Positions 17,825-27,082 of a stretch of 64,000 nucleotides of DNA are shown one piece after another. How positions within the stretch are numbered: the first letter of the stretch is position 1; the number at the start of each line of letters is the position of its first letter. The stretch is taken from the NCBI RefSeq assembly GCF_004682055.1, contig NZ_QUZU01000001.1, forward strand, positions 372,001-436,000, in the 5' to 3' direction. A program made the translations under genes and the position numbers. The stretch is from Pseudomonas kairouanensis. GTDB lineage: Bacteria; Pseudomonadota; Gammaproteobacteria; Pseudomonadales; Pseudomonadaceae. The notes under the pieces were generated by a model, which made no database searches, was not told where the DNA came from, and worked only from the letters and a program-made list of their open reading frames with translations.

Positions 17825-20800
17825 TCAATCGGCCCGTTGCGCGCCACTTTGGGCCGCGCGGGTCAACTGGCTGACCAGGCGATTGAGCTCGGCTTCTTTT
17901 TCCTCCTTGATGGACTGGCGCCGCTCCTGATAATCCATGGAGCGGGTGTCGGGTACTTCCTGTTTCAGCGTTTCGAGCTTGTAGCGCGTCACCTCCTCGA
18001 CGGTTGCGAAGGGCTCCGGCAGGCTGCGTGCCAGGTACTTGATCCAGAATTCCTCCATCAATACCGAGTTCGCGGCGCCGTTGGTGGCCTTCAATGCGAC
18101 CATTGCCCGGGTGATTCGAGCCAGGGCCTGGTTGGTCAGGTCGTTACCCGGTGCGTACAGCCGTTCTTCATGCTGCAACGGCAGGTTGTAGGCTTCGCGA
18201 AAGTGCAGGCGCAGGTACAGTTTGACCTCCACGTCATCCGGCTCCTGTCCTTGCGGGCCTCGCTCGTTGCGCAACGCAATCAGGTGGTCGTCGGCCAGTC
18301 GGTCCAGGCTGCGCAGGTAAAACAGGCCCTCGGCCAATGCCAGCAGATCTCGGTTGGCCTGGTTGGAGTTGGGACGCTCCATGGCCTGGTGTTGGCGGTG
18401 CAGGATTTCCATATTGCTCAAGGCCAGGATGGCGCCGTCGCCACAAGTGCCTGCCAGGTAGGTGTTGAGGAATATGGTCTCGCGCAGTTCGTGGGATTCG
18501 GCCATGCCGTGCATCACTCGCCACACCCGCGTCACCAGCGTCGCTCGCCTTGCGGGCGTTTTGTAGTCGTGGGCCAGGGTCAGGTCTCGCAAAACGCGGA
18601 ACACATCATCGGAGCTGGCACCCTCATGGTTCTGGAGTTGCTCCCACACCGTTTTGCGTTGTGCATGGTCGCGTGTGGGCACACCTTCGAGCCAGGCATT
18701 CAAATCAGTCGGCGTCGGCTGTACATGCAAGGTGCCTGGCATCGTGCCGCCCAGCACCGTATTGGTTTGCAGGCGGTATTCGGTCAAGCGTTGCAAGGTG
18801 GCGGCATTCAACGGGTTGCCATGCAAGATGGTGCCGCGATTGGCCATGCGCATGGCGGCATTGGTGAGCAATGCCTCGGGGACGGTGGTGATCTGGTTTT
18901 CCTGTAGCAGCAGGCTGTGCAAATGGGAAAGGCGTTCGGCGCCGATGGGCCACTGGCTGATACCGGTCTGCTGCAGGCTCAGATTGAGCAAGTGGTGCAT
19001 AGCTGATACGTCCGGCGTCAAGCCCAGTGGGTTGCCGTTCAGGTTCAACTCTTCCATGTGCGTCATGCCGGCCAATCTCTGCCGTGAGTCTTCGGTGAGC
19101 GTGATGTTGTTGTCGCTCAGGTCGAGCTGCTCCAGTTGCAGCATATCGGTGACGCTGGTGGGCATTTCGGTGAGCATGCAGTCCAGCCGCAGCGATTTGA
19201 GGCCAATGAATTTGCCCAGGAAGTCGTTGCCTGCGGGCGTGAAGGCGTCGCCGGATATCTTCAGGTATTCGATATGCGCGAAGCCTCGGGTGCCCAGGAT
19301 AAAGTCCGCATCCGGCAGGTTATTGCCGTCCAGCTGCAGTTCAAGACCATAGGCATCGAACAAGCCGCCGTAGATTGTCCGCCGTGTCTCGCGCCGCCAG
19401 GCGCGCAGAATCTGCTGCGCTGCCAGCCGTCGTCGCCCAAGGTTCAGGCCCAGTGGGTCATTGGCATCGATGTCGGACTCAGTGTTCGCCCAACGATCGA
19501 GGCCGAATTCCAGGGCCTGGTATTCCGCTTTGCGCCGTTCCAGCTCCAGCAGTGCCGCCGGTTCACTCATATTCAGGGAGTCGATGAATTGGCTGGCATC
19601 GGCCCGGCTCATTCTTGGGTAAAGCTCGCGGACCTTGTTGACCAGGTCCGCCGCCTGGGTACCGCCGAATGGCCAAAGATCGCGCAGGCTGAACGGGTAG
19701 GCGGTGAAGGTGCTGTGCACGGGCATGGGTGGCTGCAGCCAATAGGGGATGTGCGGCAAGCCCAGCAGGTCTTTGATGGCCACGCGTTGGTTGAGGGCCA
19801 GATCGGCGATGCTGGTGCGCAGTGGTGTCAGGTCGCCGCTGTCGTCCAGGCCAATGGCGGTGAGCTGGCTGTCGTTCAGTGTGCGCCACAGGGCGGTGAG
19901 CAAATCGGTGGTGATATCCCCAGCAGCGGTAATCAGCTTGCCCTCGGCATCGTAGGCCTGGTAACGCCCGTCGACCCGCGCGAGGATTTTGCGTTGGCTG
20001 CCCGTCAGGTAGCCGGCGCTTTCCAGCAAGGGGCCGGTGGCGCTGCCTTGATGAATGTCGACCCGTAGATCCTTGGGCCAGCCGGGCACCAGTTTGAGTG
20101 CATGCAGGATGATTTTTTCGCTGTCGGGGTTGCTCAAGGTGGTCAGGTACAAGCCCTCGAATGCACGATTGAGGCGCAGGTCATTGGCGGTCAGCCTGGC
20201 CTGTTCCTTAAGACGCAGCGGCACTTGGTCCTTGTCGCTCAGTTGTTTCTGCTCCTTGGGGGTGGCGTGGTCGAGCAGGGCCTGGATGGCACTGATGGGT
20301 AACTGTGGGAAATGACCGCGCAAGCGGTTGTGCAGGGCGTTGCTGCTGCGCTCGCTCTGGGCATACAGGGTGTCGAACAGTTGGTCACGTTCGCGGTAGG
20401 CATGTTCGGCAATTTTTTTTGCCAGTTTGAACAAGCGCTCCTCTTGGCCCTTGGGCAATTCATCGAGCAGGGCGCGGGTGAGTGCGTCGTCACGTACAAG
20501 ATGGGTCAGCGGCTCCAGGCTGCGGCTCTGCTGCTGGGACAGCCGGACTTTCTGCGGTGCGGCAGCGTTGGCCGCAGGGTAATGGGCGACGGTGCGACCG
20601 GTGTCATCGTGCAGTTCGAGCACATGGCTGCGGGGCCATTGGGGCAGCCCGCACACCAGCAGCAATTGCAGGGAGGGCCGCGCGGTGCGAGTGGCCGAAT
20701 AGGTGGTCATGGCCTTGATGAAATGCAGGATCTGACGCTCGATACCAAAGCGTTTGCTGCTGTCTTTGAGCAAGGGGGGCGGTGGCAGCGCGGCACAATG

Positions 20801-23800
20801 CACTTCACGCAGGGCTCGCGTGGGCGTGTCGGTGACTTTCAGGATGCGCGCGGCGGTCGGTTGGTCGACGTTGAAGTCGACGCTGCCCAGGCGTGAGAAC
20901 AGGTGATGGTCATCCCATGCCAGCGAATTTTCGCTTTCCAGGCGCCAGGCGCCGTGACGGTTGTGTTCAAGGCGTGGGGTATCGACCCCGACTTTTTGCG
21001 GGTGCTTGAGGCGCCACTTGCGCACGCTCTGATCGTAAGTCACTGGGTAGAACGCGCCGTACAGGGGCAGCAGTTGGTTGCCCTCCCAATCGTACAAACC
21101 TTCGGGGTTGGGTTGCAGGTCGAGGGGCAGTATCAGGTTTTGCTGGTACTGGCCCAGAGAGTAATCAAGCAGGCTCACCAGGCCAGCAGGGCTGCGGCGT
21201 TCGCTCATCAGGTCACCCAAGGTGTTGCGCAAGCCCTGGGCGTCGCTGGCCGAGGTCATGCCGAGCAAAGTGCGTTCGTGGGGGTGCAGCACCGAGGCGA
21301 TGGCCAGGTAAAAACTGTCGACGGCCGGCGATACCGGGATCGCTCCGGCGTTGCGTATGTCATAGGCTTCATAGCGCCCGTCGCCGTAGTGCAGCAGTTC
21401 GACGGTGGTGTCATCGGGGCCGGTGTTCTGGTAGCGGTTTTGCGCTTGGCCGTTGACGATCTCGGTGACGGTGAAATGACGATTCAGACGTTCCAGCAGC
21501 AGGCTGGTGGTGAACTCCCGTGCCCACTGGTCGGTGTCGTGGCTGAACGCACGGGGGTGGTACAGGCCGTCGATCACGGCGTCGATACGCAACGCAGTGC
21601 GGTGTTGCTCAAGGTGTTCGCGCACGTGGGCCGGCAAGCTCGCGTCCTTGAGATAGGCGCTTTGCTGCGCAGGGTCCAGGGGTGTTTTTTCCAACAACTG
21701 ATACAGGTTGGCCGGGCTCAAGGGGGGGAATTGGGCCTGCAGTTTGCTCAGCAGGGGAGTGACTTGCAGGCCTTCGATGCTGGCCTTGACCGGCACGAAA
21801 AACCGCGCCGGATCGTTGTCCGGGACCTGGTGCCGGGCCTGGCCGGCGTAGCGGGTCAGGGCGCGGAACAAGACAATGCGTTCCTTGCTCGCCAGGGCGC
21901 TGATTTGCAGGCGCAGACGCGCGATGCGCTGGGCCTCGTTGAGATGGGGGCTGCCTTCTTTACCAAGGGTGGAGTTGGTGGGCTGCTGGCGGATGATCAG
22001 CTCGAACAGCGCTTCCTGGGTTGGCACGGTGGTGGCCGGCGCGTCGAGGGCGATGTAGGTGCCGTCGTCCTTGCGCTTGAGGTTGATGGCGTGCGTCGCG
22101 TTGTCGTTCGCCGCGTGGCTTTCCAGTAACTGGCCTTGTTGATCGTGTACATGGATGGCCGCAATGGCGGGCCAGCCCGGCAGTTGCACCAGCAGGCCGA
22201 ATACCGCACTGCCGGCATGGGCAGGCATCGAACCGCTGCGATGAAAACCGCTGCTCAGTTGCTCGATGACCCGGTCAACCTGCACTCGCCGGCTGGCTTC
22301 AACCAGGTTGACCGGCGGCGGTTCGCCGGCCCAGATCTTGTCCAGGGTGGCGCGAGGCACGGCGGTGCTGCGCAGCAGGTTACGCACTTGCTCGGCGGGC
22401 ACTGGGGCTTCGCCGTTAGGCAGCATTTGCCCGATCAGTTGAGCGTCGGTGAGTTGGCCGGCGCCATGCAGGTCCAATACCCAGGCTTGCAGCTTGGGGT
22501 CGAACACCACGGGTGCGGCAAAGCCGTCGCCATTTTTGCGTTTGAGCACGAAGCCCAGGGTCTTGGGGTTGGCGGTGACTTGTGCCACCACGTTCAACGA
22601 GCCTTGTTGCACGCGCGCGTACTGCCCGCCGTTGATCAAATACAGGCCCTGGGCGTTGGGCATCTGGCCGTCGAGCAGGCTCTGGTTGGCAATGGCGTAA
22701 GGCGCGATGTCGGGTTTCCACAGATCGAAGGTGCCGTCACTGCGAGCGACTTTGCGCGGGCCGCCCAGGCGTTGCAGCAGGCCTTCCATGCGTTGGCGAT
22801 GCACGCGGCCGGCGGTGGAGATCAACAGACCATTGATGGCCAGGTCCGCCACATCGGCCATGGCCGCAGCGAAATCACTGGCCTGGCCCTTGGCGGCCTC
22901 GTTGATGCCAATGATCAGGCTGTAGGCCAGGTTGCCGAACACCACCAACTGCATCAATCGATTCAGTCCGGTTACGCCACCGGGCACGGGGGTCATCAAC
23001 AGTTCCATGATCTCGGTGGCGATGGCCGCCGCCCCGTCGATGACGCCCTGCAAGTCGCGCTCCGAACGCTGAGTGGCGAGCATGCCGAGGTTGGTCTGGT
23101 AGTGCCGGATTTGCCGATAAGTCAGGGCTTGTACAAGGCTTGGAGCGCGCGCCGGCTTGGGGTCGAGGACGAAGCGGATGTGTTCCAGGGTTTTGGGCGG
23201 GAAGAGGCTGTGAAAACCGTCATAGAGGTAGCCTGCCACCAGGCTCAGGCCTTCGGGGCGCGGCTCCTCGCGCAGCAGGTCCCTGAACTGGTTGATCTCG
23301 GTGATGGGCAACTGCCGGGAGAACCAGCCCAGGTCGCCTGCTGCGTGACTGGTCTTGAGGTCATCCAGAAACTGCGCGCCGGCGCGTTGCGCATCCACGT
23401 CATAGCGCATGGCGCCACCAGGACGGAATGGAAAATAGGACACCACCCCCAGGCTGCCCACATGGATCAGCAGCAACGGTACCGGGACGCTGGTGCCGGA
23501 GGTCGTGAATGGCACCGCGGGCAGGAGGGTGCGGTCGATGTCCATGCTCAAGGTGTCGAAGGGCAGTGCGGGGCCTTTGCCATCGATGGCATCCACCAGG
23601 GCTTCGTACATGGCCTGCGTGACGCCGCTGCTGGCACGGTTGCGGTAGGCCTCCAGCGCTTCGAAGCGCAGGTGGGCGCGGGCGCTGGTTTCGATCAAAC
23701 CGTGCAGCCTGCCGCCTGTGCCCAGGGTGGCGGCCAAGCCGATGTGCAGTTTGCCGCCCAGGTCCAGTTCGCGGCAGATGGCGATGAATTGGCTGACGCT

Positions 23801-24337
23801 CAGCTGTTTTTCGTCCACGCCGGTCAAGTAGGACGCGTCGACATAGCTGTGCCCGGACTGTTGCGGGTTGCCGGTGGCGAAGTCGAAATTCAGGCAGGCG
23901 GCTTCCCACAACGACAGCCTTGAGACGTGGGCGCGGTATTTCCATTCATCCACGGCGCGGCGAAAGCGCGGCGATTGGGTCAACCCGGCGATGCTGCTTT
24001 TGCGCGGTTCCCAGGGCGGGGGGGTATCGAGCTTTTCCAGGTAGCGGGTGTTGATGAAGATGTTTTCCGGGTCCAGGCCGCCAAGCTTGCCGCGCAGCAG
24101 GGCCAGGCCGCGGGTCTTGAACTGTTCGACCTGGGTTGTGTTTTCTGTTTCGACTGCCTTGAGCGCGTCGATGGCCTCCCGTTGCAGGCGCACATAGTCG
24201 CGTCGTTGGGTGGGGGTCAGGCTAGCCATCGACTGGGTGAGGATCTGGCGTAACAGTTCCAGGGCCTGTTGCTGGCCCCATGAATCGCTTGACTGCAGGT
24301 GGCCTGAGAGACCGTTGAGGGGGGAGGGGGTGGGCAT
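17825..24337 (-). CDS. Giant LRR protein with NEL-type E3 ubiquitin ligase domain, extended form
   Basis: A 2170-residue relative of the 1612-residue NEL protein 5 kb away. The start at 24337 (MPTPSPLNG) is chosen for its AAGGA; an in-frame start 15 codons earlier has no ribosome binding site. Order: DUF6543/dermonecrotic-like region (about 30-530) with a hydrophobic patch at about 442-486; two tandem copies of the central module (about 536-1050 with LPGWPAIAAIHVHD, and about 1057-1510 with GLPQWPRSHVLELHD, VPLRLKEQARL and VPGWPKDLRVDIH); LRRs at about 1689-1852 (LEQLDLSDNNI, MEELNLNGNPL, LHSLLLQENQI); and a NEL domain with Cys1965-Gly-Asp1967 in AGTCGDGAILAL. The extra module accounts for the length difference. 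Ubiquitin ligase activity toward a host is inferred from the family. Confidence 0.9.
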   Translation of the reverse strand: MPTPSPLNGLSGHLQSSDSWGQQQALELLRQILTQSMASLTPTQRRDYVRLQREAIDALKAVETENTTQVEQFKTRGLALLRGKLGGLDPENIFINTRYLEKLDTPPPWEPRKSSIAGLTQSPRFRRAVDEWKYRAHVSRLSLWEAACLNFDFATGNPQQSGHSYVDASYLTGVDEKQLSVSQFIAICRELDLGGKLHIGLAATLGTGGRLHGLIETSARAHLRFEALEAYRNRASSGVTQAMYEALVDAIDGKGPALPFDTLSMDIDRTLLPAVPFTTSGTSVPVPLLLIHVGSLGVVSYFPFRPGGAMRYDVDAQRAGAQFLDDLKTSHAAGDLGWFSRQLPITEINQFRDLLREEPRPEGLSLVAGYLYDGFHSLFPPKTLEHIRFVLDPKPARAPSLVQALTYRQIRHYQTNLGMLATQRSERDLQGVIDGAAAIATEIMELLMTPVPGGVTGLNRLMQLVVFGNLAYSLIIGINEAAKGQASDFAAAMADVADLAINGLLISTAGRVHRQRMEGLLQRLGGPRKVARSDGTFDLWKPDIAPYAIANQSLLDGQMPNAQGLYLINGGQYARVQQGSLNVVAQVTANPKTLGFVLKRKNGDGFAAPVVFDPKLQAWVLDLHGAGQLTDAQLIGQMLPNGEAPVPAEQVRNLLRSTAVPRATLDKIWAGEPPPVNLVEASRRVQVDRVIEQLSSGFHRSGSMPAHAGSAVFGLLVQLPGWPAIAAIHVHDQQGQLLESHAANDNATHAINLKRKDDGTYIALDAPATTVPTQEALFELIIRQQPTNSTLGKEGSPHLNEAQRIARLRLQISALASKERIVLFRALTRYAGQARHQVPDNDPARFFVPVKASIEGLQVTPLLSKLQAQFPPLSPANLYQLLEKTPLDPAQQSAYLKDASLPAHVREHLEQHRTALRIDAVIDGLYHPRAFSHDTDQWAREFTTSLLLERLNRHFTVTEIVNGQAQNRYQNTGPDDTTVELLHYGDGRYEAYDIRNAGAIPVSPAVDSFYLAIASVLHPHERTLLGMTSASDAQGLRNTLGDLMSERRSPAGLVSLLDYSLGQYQQNLILPLDLQPNPEGLYDWEGNQLLPLYGAFYPVTYDQSVRKWRLKHPQKVGVDTPRLEHNRHGAWRLESENSLAWDDHHLFSRLGSVDFNVDQPTAARILKVTDTPTRALREVHCAALPPPPLLKDSSKRFGIERQILHFIKAMTTYSATRTARPSLQLLLVCGLPQWPRSHVLELHDDTGRTVAHYPAANAAAPQKVRLSQQQSRSLEPLTHLVRDDALTRALLDELPKGQEERLFKLAKKIAEHAYRERDQLFDTLYAQSERSSNALHNRLRGHFPQLPISAIQALLDHATPKEQKQLSDKDQVPLRLKEQARLTANDLRLNRAFEGLYLTTLSNPDSEKIILHALKLVPGWPKDLRVDIHQGSATGPLLESAGYLTGSQRKILARVDGRYQAYDAEGKLITAAGDITTDLLTALWRTLNDSQLTAIGLDDSGDLTPLRTSIADLALNQRVAIKDLLGLPHIPYWLQPPMPVHSTFTAYPFSLRDLWPFGGTQAADLVNKVRELYPRMSRADASQFIDSLNMSEPAALLELERRKAEYQALEFGLDRWANTESDIDANDPLGLNLGRRRLAAQQILRAWRRETRRTIYGGLFDAYGLELQLDGNNLPDADFILGTRGFAHIEYLKISGDAFTPAGNDFLGKFIGLKSLRLDCMLTEMPTSVTDMLQLEQLDLSDNNITLTEDSRQRLAGMTHMEELNLNGNPLGLTPDVSAMHHLLNLSLQQTGISQWPIGAERLSHLHSLLLQENQITTVPEALLTNAAMRMANRGTILHGNPLNAATLQRLTEYRLQTNTVLGGTMPGTLHVQPTPTDLNAWLEGVPTRDHAQRKTVWEQLQNHEGASSDDVFRVLRDLTLAHDYKTPARRATLVTRVWRVMHGMAESHELRETIFLNTYLAGTCGDGAILALSNMEILHRQHQAMERPNSNQANRDLLALAEGLFYLRSLDRLADDHLIALRNERGPQGQEPDDVEVKLYLRLHFREAYNLPLQHEERLYAPGNDLTNQALARITRAMVALKATNGAANSVLMEEFWIKYLARSLPEPFATVEEVTRYKLETLKQEVPDTRSMDYQERRQSIKEEKEAELNRLVSQLTRAAQSGAQRAD

Positions 24338-24380
24338 GGACCATTTCCTTTCACATGGATACGTGGAAGGAAATGGAACC
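24338..24380 (-). promoter_or_regulatory. Leader hairpin sequestering the SD of the second NEL gene
   Basis: On the minus strand CCATTTCCTT (24376-24367) pairs perfectly with AAGGAAATGG (24350-24341), extended by an inner CAC/GTG and an outer GG/CC pair. The 3' arm ends 3 bases before the ATG and contains the AAGGA Shine-Dalgarno. Confidence 0.65.
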
Positions 24381-24406
24381 ATCCGTTCGACTATGGAGGG
24401 CGCTAC

Positions 24407-25522
24407 CTATTTAGCGCTGGCCTGATTCAAGCGCTTGTTCAACTCCAGCCAGGCACCCAGTGCAGCCATCAGCAGCACACCGACCGTTGCGGTCAGCAAT
24501 TGCATGGCCAGGGCATCGCCGGCCATGGCGTTGAGCATGTCGGCCAAGGGCGCGAGCACTACCCCGAGGCAGAAGATCTCCAGGGAGTAGCGGCCCATAC
24601 GGCACACCTGGGCAGACACTGGGTTTCGCGTCCAGCCATCGCCCGGTAGCAGCTTGGCAGTGACATACGCCAGGGCCAGGAAATGCAGGAGGCGCAGCGG
24701 CGACAGATCGGTCTTGCTGATGGGGTAGATCAGGTCGCTGATCACCGACGGCATGAGCGCATCATGAATCTGGGGCCAACGCCACGACAGGGTCAGAATC
24801 CCGGCCACCAACACGTACACCCCTGCCGTGATAAACAACGGCTGGCGCGACAGCGGCCGGGTTTCAACGGGTTTGGCCTGCTGGCTGCGAATCGCCGCCG
24901 CACCCCCAAGTACAAACAGCAACTGCCAGGTCACTGGGTTGAAATACCACACGCCGTCCTCGATGGCCCGCAGGTTCCAGCCCATCCACGGCGCCAGCAG
25001 GTACACCGTCAGCGACACCAGCACCACCAGCAGGGGCTTGCGCAGCATCAGCGGCAGCACCAACGGCAGGCTGGCCAGCAAGACGATGTACAGCGGCAAG
25101 GGGTCCATCAGGTTGGGCTTGAAGCGCAGCAACAGTTCATCGAGCAAGGCTTGTTGCGGGTGGGTGATGAAGTGGGTCATGCCCATTTCCTGCACCAGGT
25201 CTCGGGTTTCCACATGGCTGTTGGCGAAAAACACGATGCCCATCAGCATCGCCAGCAAAAAGATATGCACCACGTACAGCACCCAGGTGCGCCGCAGGAT
25301 TTTCAGGCAGGCCATCCAGTAGCCTTCCCGTTGCATGACTTTGCCGTAGGCCATCACCGAAGCAAAGCCGGCCAGGAACACAAAGACCTCCGCCGCATCG
25401 CTGAAACCGATGTTGCGCAGGGTGATCTGGCCGAGGGGGTTGTGGGGGACGTGATCCCAGAAAATGAAGATCAACGCCAGGCCCCGAAAGAAATCGATGC
25501 GCGGGTCGCGTCCGTTCAGCAT
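24407..25522 (-). CDS. OpgC-family integral membrane acyltransferase-like protein
   Basis: A 371-residue protein with about ten hydrophobic helices. It begins with RDPRIDFFRGLALIFIFWDHVPHNPLGQITLRNIGFSDAAEVFVFLAGF, the diagnostic N-terminus of the OpgC domain. OpgC-type proteins add succinyl groups to periplasmic glucans; related proteins are membrane acyltransferases. The frame runs further upstream, but the ATG at 25522 precedes the conserved start of the domain. No opgGH genes are nearby. It lies upstream of, and in the same direction as, the large NEL gene (69-base gap), so read-through into that gene is possible. Confidence 0.85.
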   Translation of the reverse strand: MLNGRDPRIDFFRGLALIFIFWDHVPHNPLGQITLRNIGFSDAAEVFVFLAGFASVMAYGKVMQREGYWMACLKILRRTWVLYVVHIFLLAMLMGIVFFANSHVETRDLVQEMGMTHFITHPQQALLDELLLRFKPNLMDPLPLYIVLLASLPLVLPLMLRKPLLVVLVSLTVYLLAPWMGWNLRAIEDGVWYFNPVTWQLLFVLGGAAAIRSQQAKPVETRPLSRQPLFITAGVYVLVAGILTLSWRWPQIHDALMPSVISDLIYPISKTDLSPLRLLHFLALAYVTAKLLPGDGWTRNPVSAQVCRMGRYSLEIFCLGVVLAPLADMLNAMAGDALAMQLLTATVGVLLMAALGAWLELNKRLNQASAK

Positions 25523-25673
25523 GGCAGCGGGCTCTTGTACAAATGGTTTAGTGAAGAGTGTCGGATGTGGCGTGTGTCTCACGCCGCACGGCCGGCGGGC
25601 GCAGGTTGGCGGTATTTGTAAGCAATTGCAAAGGTTGGATATTACTGAATGTCTCAACCTTGCCATTCGTCGC

Positions 25674-25695
25674 CACCTGTTAATTCTGACAGTAG
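25674..25695. promoter_or_regulatory. 22-bp imperfect palindrome upstream of gtrA
   Basis: The right half, CTGACAGTAG, is identical to the half-site upstream of bglX (32681-32702). The whole 22 bases match that perfect palindrome at 16 positions with the same 2-base centre. It lies 53 bases before the gtrA start, close to the 56 bases at bglX. Confidence 0.5.
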
Positions 25696-25748
25696 ACGAG
25701 CGCCCAGTGCCGTGGCCTGCTGAGAGGACGCCGAAACAGGGCCCGCCG

Positions 25749-26123
25749 ATGACCAGACTGTGGAAGGGTTTCTCCAGCTACGCCGTGATTGGTGTCGCCA
25801 ACACGGTGATTCATTGGCAACTGTTTTTCGTGTTCCGTTCAGCGTTTGATTTCAGCCAGGCCCTGAGCAATTTCCTGGCCTTTTGCATGGCTGCTTCGTT
25901 CTCGTTTTACATGAATACCCTTTACACCTTCAGCGTGCAGGCTTCGTGGGTTCGCTATCTGTTGTTCATGGGATGCCTGGGTGGGTTGAGTCTGCTGGTG
26001 GGCTGGCTGGCGGATCGCTGGCGCTTACCCGGGCTTGTGACCGTGCTGGTGTTCTCCCTGCTGAGCCTGGTGTGCGGGTTCCTGCTCGCCAAGTGGGTGG
26101 TGTTTCGCGAGCGTCGCCGATGA
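25749..26123 (+). CDS. gtrA: GtrA-family membrane protein (putative lipid-linked sugar flippase)
   Basis: A 124-residue protein with four hydrophobic helices and the GtrA signature ([22 protein letters not shown], and [13 protein letters not shown]). GtrA is thought to flip undecaprenyl-phosphate-glucose to the periplasmic face. The ATG at 25749 gives the family N-terminus; the frame is open upstream without similarity. Its TGA overlaps the ATG of gtrB, so the two are translationally coupled. Confidence 0.9.
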   Translation: MTRLWKGFSSYAVIGVANTVIHWQLFFVFRSAFDFSQALSNFLAFCMAASFSFYMNTLYTFSVQASWVRYLLFMGCLGGLSLLVGWLADRWRLPGLVTVLVFSLLSLVCGFLLAKWVVFRERRR

Positions 26124-27082
26124 ATCTCTCGCTGATCGTGCCGGTATTCAACGAAGAACAGGCCGTGGGCGGGTTTTATCGGGCAGTGCGCGGCGAACCG
26201 TCGTTGCAACCGCACCGGGTCGAGATCGTGTTCGTCAATGACGGCAGTACGGACAACACCGGCGAATTCATCAAGGCCATCGCCTTGGCTGACGAGGCCG
26301 TAGTGCTGATCAATTTTTCTCGCAACTTCGGCAAGGAGGCCGCGCTGTTTGCCGGGCTTGAGTACGCAGGGGGCGATGCGGTAGTGCCCATCGATGTCGA
26401 CCTTCAAGACCCCATCGAGGTGATCGCGCAGTTGATCGTGCGCTGGCGCCGGGGCGCCGACGTGGTGCTGGCCAAGCGGCGCAATCGCGCCAGTGACGGC
26501 TATTTGAAACGCCACAGTGCGTCGTTGTTCTATCACCTGCTCAATCGCATTTCCTACACGCACATTGAAGAAAACGTCGGTGACTTCCGCTTGATGGATC
26601 GCAAGGTGGTGGACGTGATCAAGGCGCTGCCGGAGCAACAGTTGTTCATGAAGGGGGTGCTGTCGTGGGCTGGCTTCAACGTCGCCATTGTGGAGTACGA
26701 CCGGGCGCCACGTGCGGTAGGCCAAAGCAAGTTCAACGGCTGGAAACTGTGGAACCTGGCGCTGGATGGCATTACCTCGTTCAGCACGTTGCCGTTGCGG
26801 CTGTGGAGTTACATCGGCGGCTGTATTTCCCTGGTCGCGTTGGGGTATGCCAGTTACTTGGTGATGAACAAAGTGCTGTTTGGCAACCCTGTGCCGGGGT
26901 ACCCGTCGTTGATGACGGCGATACTGTTTCTGGGCGGCGTGCAACTGATCGGGATCGGGATACTGGGGGAGTATGTGGGGCGCATTTACATGGAGGCCAA
27001 GCACAGACCCAGGTACGTGGTAACAGAGGTGGTCGGGGGCGGTGTGCAATCGAGGGACCGAGCCGCAGGGAGTGGACGATGA
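26120..27082 (+). CDS. gtrB: Polyprenyl-phosphate glycosyltransferase GtrB
   Basis: A 320-residue family 2 glycosyltransferase: [21 protein letters not shown] at the N-terminus, [21 protein letters not shown] (DxD metal site), AKRRNR, and [12 protein letters not shown], followed by two C-terminal membrane helices (about 235-300). It would load glucose or a related sugar from its nucleotide form onto undecaprenyl phosphate on the cytoplasmic face. It overlaps gtrA by 4 bases and the next gene by 4 bases. Confidence 0.93.
   Translation: MNLSLIVPVFNEEQAVGGFYRAVRGEPSLQPHRVEIVFVNDGSTDNTGEFIKAIALADEAVVLINFSRNFGKEAALFAGLEYAGGDAVVPIDVDLQDPIEVIAQLIVRWRRGADVVLAKRRNRASDGYLKRHSASLFYHLLNRISYTHIEENVGDFRLMDRKVVDVIKALPEQQLFMKGVLSWAGFNVAIVEYDRAPRAVGQSKFNGWKLWNLALDGITSFSTLPLRLWSYIGGCISLVALGYASYLVMNKVLFGNPVPGYPSLMTAILFLGGVQLIGIGILGEYVGRIYMEAKHRPRYVVTEVVGGGVQSRDRAAGSGR

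Noticed and set aside
22136..23923. 595-residue open frame antisense to the large NEL gene
   Set aside because: Shadow of the real frame; no recognisable domain, and similar shadows lie under all long genes here.
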